From Streptosporangiaceae bacterium (GTDB lineage Bacteria > Actinomycetota > Actinomycetes > Streptosporangiales > Streptosporangiaceae): DNA of 10,920 nucleotides. The translations under genes were made by a program, and so were the position numbers. The first letter of the stretch is position 1; the number at the start of each line of letters is the position of its first letter. The stretch lies in contig JASHXW010000459.1 in NCBI GenBank assembly GCA_030043395.1, forward strand, positions 1-10,920. Direction: 5' to 3'. Shown here piece after piece: positions 6,144 through 10,920 of the stretch. Under the pieces are notes generated by a model that saw only the letters and a program-made list of their open reading frames with translations, did no database searches and had not been told where the DNA came from.

Positions 6144-6169
6144 AACTCATCCGCGGATGCTGGATTCCC
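6144..6169 (-). promoter_or_regulatory. Candidate ECF-sigma promoter and palindrome upstream of pspA
   Basis: On the minus strand, GGGAAT (6169-6164) and GTT (6146-6144) are separated by 17 bases. This is like the GGGAAT/GTT promoters of stress sigma factors such as SigR/SigE-type ECF factors, which usually have about 18. Between them lies a perfect 12-bp palindrome CATCCGCGGATG (6148-6159). The pspA start is about 84 bases downstream. Control of psp genes by stress sigma factors is known in other actinobacteria, so this placement is sensible, but the spacing is one base short and the match may be chance. Confidence 0.35.
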
Positions 6170-6274
6170 AGACTATGACCTCGCGGCGGGCACGTCATCA
6201 CAGCGGCCTGGCGAATGCGCGCTAAATGCCCCGCCGACTTCCCGCGAGCGCTCTGGGAGGTTCGTCCGCCCCGG

Positions 6275-6280
6275 TAGGCT
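6275..6280 (+). promoter_or_regulatory. -10 element of a leaderless promoter for the DUF3043 gene
   Basis: TAGGCT fits TANNNT and is followed by exactly 6 bases (GTGAGG) and then GTG at 6287. That is the standard geometry for a transcript whose first base is the start codon, common in actinobacteria. No clear -35 was found. Confidence 0.55.
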
Positions 6281-6286
6281 GTGAGG

Positions 6287-6889
6287 GTGTTCCGACGACG
6301 TATCGACGCCCCCGATGTACTAGACAACGACGAGGCGCCAGAAAAGCCAGACTCGCCTGCCAGGCAGGCAAGCAAGGGTCGCGCTACGCCCAAGCGGAGT
6401 GAGGTCGAGCGGCGCAGGCGAGAGCCGTACGCGCCGCCGTCGGGGAACCGCAAGCAGGACGCCGCGCAGAAGCGCGAGCGGCAGCGCACCGAGAGCAAGC
6501 GGCGGATGGACGCGATGCGCCGGGGCGAGGAATGGGCCATTCCAGCCAAGGACCGCGGCCCGGTGCGCGCCCTGGCCAGGGACTACATCGACTCTCGCCG
6601 GTTCATTCTCAGCGAGTACATCCTGTTCGGGATCCTCGTGCTGATCTTCGCGTTGTTCTTCCTGGACAAGAGCAAGCACTCGGACCTGATCCTGTACATC
6701 GAGCTAGTGATCGTCGGAATCATCGCGCTCGAGGCCTTGTTCCACGCCGCGATGGTGACCCGGCTGGCGAAGCAGCGCCTTCCAGGGGAGAGCACCCGCG
6801 GCCTCACCTGGTACATCATCAAGCGCAACATCAAGATCCGCAGCTCCCGGATTCCCCCGCCCAGGGTGGACCGCGGCCAGACCATCTGA
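6287..6889 (+). CDS. DUF3043 domain membrane protein
   Basis: Encodes 200 residues. The protein matches the actinobacterial DUF3043 family: a short FRRR start, a long charged, disordered N-terminal region (about 1-85) with the block GRATPKRSEVERRRREPYAPP, then AIPAKDRGPVRALARDYIDSRR (about 85-106), two hydrophobic segments (about 107-130 and 137-160), and a basic C-terminal tail. It probably sits in the cytoplasmic membrane with both ends inside; its function is unknown. GTG at 6287 is preferred because a -10 hexamer TAGGCT sits 6 bases upstream, implying leaderless transcription, and homologues begin (V/M)FRRR. GTG 6281 would add two residues. It is divergent from pspA over 226 bp and may head an operon with the two genes that follow. 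Confidence 0.85.
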   Translation: MFRRRIDAPDVLDNDEAPEKPDSPARQASKGRATPKRSEVERRRREPYAPPSGNRKQDAAQKRERQRTESKRRMDAMRRGEEWAIPAKDRGPVRALARDYIDSRRFILSEYILFGILVLIFALFFLDKSKHSDLILYIELVIVGIIALEALFHAAMVTRLAKQRLPGESTRGLTWYIIKRNIKIRSSRIPPPRVDRGQTI

Positions 6890-6907
6890 CGCGAGCACCG
6901 CCACCAG

Positions 6908-7429
6908 ATGCCGTGCACCAGGATCGCGTCGCTGGACGACGCAGCCCAACTGGCGTCGCTGGTGCGGGCCAACCGCCGCTTCCTGGAGCCCTGGGAGCCT
7001 GCCCGTGGCGATGACTACTTCACGGCCGCAGGCCAGCACTACCTGCTGGCGCAGCACCTGGAGGCCTACCGGCGCGGAGCCATGGTGCCGCTGGTCATCA
7101 TCGATGACGACGGCCAGCCTGTCGGGCGGATCAACATCAACGGGATCATCCGGGGCGCCGCGCAGTCGGCTACCGTGGGCTACTGGGTAAGCCAGTCACA
7201 CAACGGCCGCGGCCTCGCGTCCGCTGCCGTGGCCGACGTCATCGCGATGGCGTTCGCCGACCTGCGCCTGCACCGACTTGAAGCGGGGACCTTGCTGCAT
7301 AACACCGCATCCCAGCGGGTCTTGCTGCGCAATGGCTTCAGGCCCTTTGCCGTGGCGCCGTCTTACCTGCAGATCGCTGGAGAATGGCAGGACCACATTC
7401 TCTTTCAGTTGCTCGCCCCAGGGCAGTAG
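6908..7429 (+). CDS. GNAT acetyltransferase, RimJ/RimL type
   Basis: Encodes 173 residues. It is a GCN5-related N-acetyltransferase of the type that modifies N-termini of ribosomal proteins or small amines using acetyl-CoA. The N-terminal RIASLDDAAQLASLVRANRRFLEPWEP block resembles RimJ/RimL. The acetyl-CoA-binding motif is SHNGRGLASAAV (97-108), preceded by the beta-bulge strand ATVGYWVSQ. HRLEAGTLLHNTASQRVLLRNGFRP (122-146) is the usual motif that ends the fold. ATG at 6908 follows the DUF3043 stop by 18 bases and has no good ribosome-binding site, so translation may depend on the upstream gene. The acceptor cannot be predicted; RimJ-like ribosomal modification and antibiotic or metabolite acetylation are both possible. 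Confidence 0.88.
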   Translation: MPCTRIASLDDAAQLASLVRANRRFLEPWEPARGDDYFTAAGQHYLLAQHLEAYRRGAMVPLVIIDDDGQPVGRININGIIRGAAQSATVGYWVSQSHNGRGLASAAVADVIAMAFADLRLHRLEAGTLLHNTASQRVLLRNGFRPFAVAPSYLQIAGEWQDHILFQLLAPGQ

Positions 7430-7450
7430 CCAGCCGAGAAAGGTAGCAGC

Positions 7451-8449
7451 ATGGAATTCCGAGCGCTCGGAAAGAGCGGGCTGAGAGTCAGCGAGATCGC
7501 TTACGGCAACTGGATCACGCACGGCTCTCAGGTCGAGGAAGACGCCGCCAAGGCATGCGTGGCCGCCGCGCTCGACGAAGGAATAACGACTTTCGACACA
7601 GCAGACGTCTACGCGCGAACCGCAGCCGAGTCCGTCCTCGGCAGGGCGCTGCACGGCGTCAGGCGCGAGTCACTGGAGATCTGCACCAAGGTGTACTGGC
7701 CTACTGGCCCTGGCCGCAACGACAGGGGCCTGTCGCGCAAGCACATCATGGAGTCCGCGCACGCCTCGCTCCGCCGGCTGCAAACCGACTACGTGGACCT
7801 GTACCAGGCTCACCGGTACGACCACGGCACTCCGCTCGAGGAGACCATGCGGGCGTTCGACGACCTGGTGCGCCAGGGCAAGGTCCTGTACGTCGGAGTC
7901 TCGGAGTGGCGCGCCGAGCAGATCGCCGAAGCGCTGCGGATCGCCAGCTACATGGGCTTCGACCGGATCGTCTCGAACCAGCCGCAGTACAACATGCTCT
8001 GGCGCGTCATCGAGTCAGAGGTCGTGCCGCTATGCGAGCAGGAAGGCATCGGGCAGATCGTCTGGTCACCGATCGCGCAGGGAGTCCTGACCGGCAAGTA
8101 CCAGCCAGGCGCTGCCCCGCCTGCGGGATCGCGGGCCACCGACAGCAGCGGTTCCAGGTTCATCAGCGAGTACCTGACCGACGACATCCTGCGCCGGGTC
8201 CAGGACCTGCGCCCGGTCGCCGAGGCGGCCGGCCTCACTCTCGGCCAGCTCGCCATCGCGTGGACGCTGCAGAACCCCAACGTGTCGGCGGCCATCATCG
8301 GCGCCACCAAGCCCGAGCAGGTACGTGAGAACGTGAAGGCGGCGGGGATAAAGCTCGACCAGGAGGCGCTGAGGCAGATCGACGACATACTCGGCCCGAT
8401 CATCGAGCGAGACCCGGCGAAGACCGAAAGCCCAGCCACCAGGCCATAA
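7451..8449 (+). CDS. Aldo/keto reductase, Kv-beta-like (AKR6 type)
   Basis: Encodes 332 residues, the usual length. It is an NADPH-dependent oxidoreductase with a TIM-barrel fold, acting on aldehydes or ketones in the cytosol. The catalytic tetrad is visible: Asp49 and Tyr54 (TFDTADVY), Lys80 (ICTKVYW) and His121 (DLYQAHRYD). SNQPQYNMLWR, VWSPIAQGVLTGKY and the C-terminal NVSAAIIGATKPEQVRENVKA cofactor segment place it near voltage-gated potassium-channel beta-subunit homologues, whose bacterial members are soluble reductases. ATG at 7451 has GAAAGG with a 7-base spacer and begins 21 bases after the acetyltransferase stop, suggesting cotranscription. The physiological substrate is unknown. 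The last dozen residues (RDPAKTESPATRP) look like an unstructured tail. Confidence 0.93.
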   Translation: MEFRALGKSGLRVSEIAYGNWITHGSQVEEDAAKACVAAALDEGITTFDTADVYARTAAESVLGRALHGVRRESLEICTKVYWPTGPGRNDRGLSRKHIMESAHASLRRLQTDYVDLYQAHRYDHGTPLEETMRAFDDLVRQGKVLYVGVSEWRAEQIAEALRIASYMGFDRIVSNQPQYNMLWRVIESEVVPLCEQEGIGQIVWSPIAQGVLTGKYQPGAAPPAGSRATDSSGSRFISEYLTDDILRRVQDLRPVAEAAGLTLGQLAIAWTLQNPNVSAAIIGATKPEQVRENVKAAGIKLDQEALRQIDDILGPIIERDPAKTESPATRP

Positions 8450-8466
8450 CGAGGCAGCGCGCTCGG

Positions 8467-8500
8467 CCCCGGCGGACGGCACTGGCGCGGGGGAATTGTT
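8467..8500 (+). terminator. Weak terminator-like hairpin after the aldo/keto reductase
   Basis: CCCCG (8467-8471) and CGGGG (8488-8492) can pair across a 16-base GC-rich loop and are followed by GAATTGTT. It lies between the stop of the reductase and the stop of the convergent small gene. The stem is short and the T-tract poor, so this is tentative. Confidence 0.25.
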
Positions 8501-8509
8501 AGCCCTGTG

Positions 8510-8722
8510 CTAGTCCTGCGCCGGATGCAGGCTCATCGGGCCGTACTCGCGTTTGCCGTCGTCCATCAGGCTGACCTGGTCCACGCCGGAGTCCAGCAGG
8601 TCCCGCCAGTGCTCGCCCAGCCAGGTCTCGGCGTCGCCCTGACTGCCGAAGCTCTCCTTGGGCAGGCTGCGCGACGTGGCCGTGGTGCCGTCCGCTTTCT
8701 CGTACTGCCAGGTCCAGGTCAT
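8510..8722 (-). CDS. Small conserved-type actinobacterial hypothetical protein
   Basis: Encodes 70 residues, MTWTWQYEKADG to MSLHPAQD. The MTWTWxYE opening, the GSQGDAETWLGEHWRDLLDSGVDQVSL middle and the GPMSLHP ending resemble, from memory, a small family of uncharacterised proteins widespread in actinobacteria. It is acidic and soluble-looking, with several tryptophans and no cysteines, membrane segment or catalytic motif. It has the strand-and-helix pattern of a compact single domain. ATG at 8722-8720 has no spaced ribosome-binding site, but a TAGTTT hexamer ends 5 bases upstream, so it is probably leaderless and transcribed alone. It is convergent with the aldo/keto reductase. Function unknown. 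Confidence 0.78.
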   Translation of the reverse strand: MTWTWQYEKADGTTATSRSLPKESFGSQGDAETWLGEHWRDLLDSGVDQVSLMDDGKREYGPMSLHPAQD

Positions 8723-8727
8723 GCCTC

Positions 8728-8733
8728 AAACTA
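8728..8733 (-). promoter_or_regulatory. -10 element of a leaderless promoter for the 70-residue protein
   Basis: On the minus strand TAGTTT (8733-8728) is separated from the ATG at 8722 by 5 bases (GAGGC), close to the geometry of leaderless actinobacterial transcripts. No clear -35 was found. GAGG next to the ATG is too close to serve as a ribosome-binding site. Confidence 0.45.
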
Positions 8734-8881
8734 TCGCCTGCACTGGCGCCCGGCGCTCATCCGGGCCGCCGGGTCCGCGGCCTTGCCCGCCGGTCCCGGC
8801 GTCATGCCTGCCAGGTCAGCGTGACCGGAAGTCGGCATTGATCATGAATTCACCATCCGAACAGGCCGAGCAAGCGGCACG

Positions 8882-8909
8882 GAACTGTTAAGTTCTAAAA
8901 GCTAGAACT
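8882..8909. promoter_or_regulatory. AT-rich inverted repeats, candidate operator of the downstream PfkB kinase
   Basis: AGTTCTA (8891-8897) and TAGAACT (8903-8909) are exact reverse complements around AAAGC. An overlapping smaller pair, GAACT (8882-8886) and AGTTC (8891-8895), uses the same middle arm, giving three GAACT/AGTTC half-sites in 28 bp. A TANNNT hexamer, TAAGTT (8889-8894), lies inside and could be the -10. The kinase start is 63 bases downstream. The AT-rich block is conspicuous in a GC-rich intergenic region. Sugar kinase genes are often under GntR-, LacI- or DeoR-type repressors. The spacing does not fit the LexA box, which needs 4 bases between GAAC and GTTC. Confidence 0.5.
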
Positions 8910-8972
8910 CCCCCGGCGGACGCTCCGGCGAATTCCGCCTGCTCGACCCCGTGATCAAGGTGGTGGACGACA

Positions 8973-9866
8973 TTGACCCGCGTTGTCGTCATTGGTGATC
9001 TCATGACCGACACCGTCGCCCACGCGAAGCTGCCCCTGGCCAAGAGCAGCGACACGCCGGCCACGGTAACCATGCACGGAGGGGGCTCAGGCGCGAACAT
9101 CGCCGCCTGGCTGGCGGTAGACGGCACCGAAGTCGCCTTCGTCGGACGGCGCGGCGCCGACATCGCCGGGCGGAACAGGGACATGGAGCTGATGGGCTAT
9201 GGCGTCGACGCCAGGCTCGTCATGGACCCCGAGCGCCCGACCGGGACCTGCGTCGTCATGATCACCCACAAGGGCGATCACACGATGATGTCCGACCCTG
9301 GCGCGAACGCTGCGCTGTCCCCTGACGACCTGCCGAAGGACCTGTTCACCCCTGGTTGTCACCTGCACGTCTCGGGCTACACCCTGCTCAACGCCGGATC
9401 GCGGCAGGCCACCCTGGCCGCGATCTCGATGGCCGGGCGAGCGGGCATGACGATCTCGGTCGACGGCGCATCCTCCGCGCCGCTTGAGCGGGTCGGTGCC
9501 GAGCCCTTCCTGCAGATGACCAACGGCACCACGCTGCTGTTCGTCAACGCCGAGCAGGGACGGGTGCTGACCGGCCGAACGGAGCCCGAGCAAGCTGCCA
9601 GGGTGCTGAACGCCTGGTACCCGCACGTGGTGATGAAGCTTGGCGCTGACGGCGCCCTGTTCTACGCGAACGGCCGCCCCGAGCCGGTCCGCGTCCCCGC
9701 TCCCCCGGTCGAGCGGATCGTGGACAAGACCGGGGCCGGGGATGCGTTCTGCGCGGGATTCCTGCCGTGCTGGCTGGACAAGAAGCCCCCGGGCGAGGCC
9801 TTGACCAGCGGGTGCCGCCTCGCCGCGCGGGCCATGGCGCTCGTCGGCGCCAGGCCCCTGCTGTAG
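8973..9866 (+). CDS. PfkB-family carbohydrate/nucleoside kinase
   Basis: Encodes 297 residues. Ribokinase-fold enzyme that transfers phosphate from ATP to a sugar, nucleoside or related alcohol. The N-terminal strand VVVIGDLMTD, the substrate glycine motif GGGSGANIAAWLA (36-48), the ATP-side KLGADGALF (222-230) and the DKTGAGDAFCAGF motif (251-263) with catalytic Asp257 are intact. TTG at 8973 is taken as start because GGTGG lies 6 bases upstream and the next ATG (9003) would remove the first beta strand. Asp9 and Asp13 near the N-terminus fit the substrate-binding side. The family includes ribokinase, pseudouridine kinase and 2-keto-3-deoxygluconate kinase; no partner gene in the window fixes the substrate. 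It is clearly distinct from adoK at 407-1372. An inverted repeat precedes it and a hairpin follows it, suggesting a single-gene unit. Confidence 0.88.
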   Translation: MTRVVVIGDLMTDTVAHAKLPLAKSSDTPATVTMHGGGSGANIAAWLAVDGTEVAFVGRRGADIAGRNRDMELMGYGVDARLVMDPERPTGTCVVMITHKGDHTMMSDPGANAALSPDDLPKDLFTPGCHLHVSGYTLLNAGSRQATLAAISMAGRAGMTISVDGASSAPLERVGAEPFLQMTNGTTLLFVNAEQGRVLTGRTEPEQAARVLNAWYPHVVMKLGADGALFYANGRPEPVRVPAPPVERIVDKTGAGDAFCAGFLPCWLDKKPPGEALTSGCRLAARAMALVGARPLL

Positions 9867-9876
9867 CGGTGCTCTA

Positions 9877-9917
9877 GCGGGGCCGTCCGCACGCATTCTT
9901 AGCTTGCGTTGCCCCGC
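9877..9917 (+). terminator. Hairpin after the PfkB kinase, probable terminator
   Basis: GCGGGGC (9877-9883) pairs with GCCCCGC (9911-9917), and inside it ACGCA (9891-9895) pairs with TGCGT (9905-9909), with an internal loop and a 9-base AT-containing tip. It begins 11 bases after the stop codon. There is no T-tract, which is common for actinobacterial terminators. Confidence 0.5.
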
Positions 9918-10013
9918 CTGGCCAACCTGGCGTCGCCTGTGATTCATCTTGAGATCGTTTAATAGGCAATGCGAGGATGTGTGCTCTTTGCGCGAAGCTA
10001 GGCGGCACTCACG

Positions 10014-10920
10014 ATGCTCCTGGATGGCCTGGCCATCGTCGCGGCGCTCGCCTGGGCCGTGGCCTTCTCTGTGGCGGCTGCTGGCCTTTGGCCACCTGGG
10101 CGCCCTGCCAGCGCTCAGCTGAACAGGCTCGGACCCGCGCTGTGCGTCGGCCAGGCCGATGCCAGTAGGCCTCCCGCGATCATCAGCCTTCTCGCGCTGG
10201 ATGCGCGGCTCGACGGCCGGGCGTACGCGGCGACGCTCATGGACCTCGCTGCCCGTGGTTACCTGCGGGCTGCTACGCCGCGGCCGGGAGAGTTGTGGCT
10301 CAGCACATCGGCTGACGAGACTCCCGGGGCCGACCTGACTGACTTCGAACAGGCCGTGCTCGCGCAGGTCTACCAGCGAGCCAGCGGGCCCGGGGCGCCG
10401 TTCCAAGTACTCGCCGATACGCACGCCGCCAACATTCCCGGGGCGTGGGAGCCCTTCGAGCGGGCCGTGCGTGCCAGCGCTCGCCAAGCCGGCCTGACGC
10501 GCGACTTCATGCCGCGGTCGGCGCGAGCGATCCTCGCAGTCGGCGCCATCGCCGCGACCGCCCTTGCCGTGGCCGCCCTCCCGGGCTCGCACCGCTACGA
10601 AGGGCTGCAAGCCTTCTTCATCCTCGCCGGAGCCGCGGCCTTCATCGCCTCGATCGGCGCCTTCACCCGGTGGGAACGAGTAACCCGGGCCGGCTCCGCA
10701 CTGGCCGCGGCGGCCACGTCAGCGGTCCGCGACGACGCGAGGCCGCCACTATTCCTCGGCGGACCGCCGGCGCCAGCTGACCTGGGCAGGCTCTCCGAGG
10801 CGCTCGCCGTCGGCACGCCGTTGCCACTCGACACCTCCACGCCGGTTCTCGCCGGACCGATGAACGCCGTTGTTCGACCTGGCCGGCGGCGCCTACGCGG
10901 TGTGGCGGGCAAGGCAGGCA
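10014..10920 (+). CDS. DUF2207-C-like membrane protein, 5' part, runs off the window
   Basis: An open frame runs from ATG 10014 to the right edge (302 codons visible). An in-frame TAG at 9999 makes 10014 the first usable start; AGGCGG lies 8 bases upstream. A hydrophobic segment at about 6-25 is followed by a winged-helix-like stretch, RPPAIISLLALDARLDGRAYAATLMDLAARGYLRAA (52-87), then LTDFEQAVLAQVYQRASG (108-125), and two hydrophobic segments (about 171-189 and 199-216). This order resembles the C-terminal half of DUF2207 (YciQ-like) membrane proteins, without their large extracytoplasmic N-terminal domain. Function unknown. The last 55 or so bases look coding in a different frame, as the G/C-at-third-position pattern moves from this frame to the frame containing 10864. 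A frameshift near 10861-10876 is therefore suspected, and the true C-terminus cannot be read. Confidence 0.68.
   Translation, partial: MLLDGLAIVAALAWAVAFSVAAAGLWPPGRPASAQLNRLGPALCVGQADASRPPAIISLLALDARLDGRAYAATLMDLAARGYLRAATPRPGELWLSTSADETPGADLTDFEQAVLAQVYQRASGPGAPFQVLADTHAANIPGAWEPFERAVRASARQAGLTRDFMPRSARAILAVGAIAATALAVAALPGSHRYEGLQAFFILAGAAAFIASIGAFTRWERVTRAGSALAAAATSAVRDDARPPLFLGGPPAPADLGRLSEALAVGTPLPLDTSTPVLAGPMNAVVRPGRRRLRGVAGKAG

Noticed and set aside
6061..6549. Long in-frame N-terminal extension of pspA to 6549
   Set aside because: It runs antisense through the DUF3043 start and has no family similarity, while the conserved PspA N-terminus and a good ribosome-binding site fix the start at 6060.
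8844..8891. 15-codon reading frame (MNSPSEQAEQAARNC) as a leader peptide
   Set aside because: There is no ribosome-binding site, no attenuator-like structure with a relevant codon run, and such short frames are common by chance.
8882..8895. GAAC/GTTC pair as an actinobacterial LexA (SOS) box
   Set aside because: The spacing between GAAC and GTTC is 6 bases, not the required 4, and the downstream gene is not an SOS gene.
9977..10168. 63-residue frame starting MCALCAKLGG with paired cysteines
   Set aside because: It overlaps the better-supported frame from 10014, its codon bias is poor, and the cysteine pair is isolated.
9087..10610. 507-residue open frame on the minus strand
   Set aside because: It is antisense to the PfkB kinase and the DUF2207-like gene, is rich in Arg/Gly/Pro with no family motif, and is a typical GC-rich shadow frame.
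1..10920. Mobile element, prophage, CRISPR, toxin-antitoxin or defence system
   Set aside because: No transposase, integrase, terminal repeats, spacer array, tRNA or paired toxin-antitoxin genes were seen; the genes are chromosomal housekeeping and stress-response types of uniform composition.

Overview
The window is GC-rich, densely packed chromosomal DNA from an actinobacterium. Third-position G/C is very high, GTG and TTG starts are used, and several promoters look leaderless. Almost every recognisable protein is a typical actinobacterial family member: an AdoK-type adenosine kinase, a PspA/PspAA/PspAB set with HtpX, a DUF3043 protein and a DUF2207-C-like membrane protein. I cannot name a genus. 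There is no sign of plasmid, phage, transposon, CRISPR or RNA genes, and composition looks even throughout.

Layout, left to right. (1) 1-336: the 3' end of a glyoxalase/VOC-fold gene (+). (2) 407-1789, minus strand: erpA (A-type Fe-S carrier) followed by adoK (adenosine kinase), with an intercistronic inverted repeat that overlaps the adoK ribosome-binding site. (3) 2006-3217, plus strand: nadA (quinolinate synthase, a [4Fe-4S] enzyme), divergent from erpA. A perfect 19-bp inverted repeat sits at the predicted nadA start of transcription. The 3' end of nadA merges into a small array of 17-bp tandem repeats. (4) 3291-6060, minus strand: an envelope-stress operon pspA-pspAA-htpX-pspAB with overlapping or very short junctions, except for 117 bp before htpX. 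(5) 6287-8449, plus strand: DUF3043 membrane protein (probably leaderless), a RimJ/RimL-type acetyltransferase and a Kv-beta-like aldo/keto reductase, likely one transcription unit. (6) 8510-8722, minus strand: a 70-residue conserved-looking small protein, convergent with the reductase. (7) 8973-9866, plus strand: a second PfkB-family kinase with a TTG start, preceded by an AT-rich inverted repeat and followed by a hairpin. (8) 10014 to the right edge, plus strand: an incomplete membrane protein resembling the C-terminal half of DUF2207 proteins, with an apparent reading-frame change in the last 60 bases.

Two functional themes stand out. ErpA delivers Fe-S clusters and NadA needs one, so the divergent erpA/nadA pair makes physiological sense. 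The pspA-pspAA-htpX-pspAB block is a membrane-stress module combining a membrane-binding coiled-coil effector, two partner proteins and a membrane zinc protease. I saw no clearly new biological system. The best leads are small: inverted repeats at the nadA, erpA, pspA and pfkB upstream regions, the possible shielding of the adoK start, and the edge frameshift.
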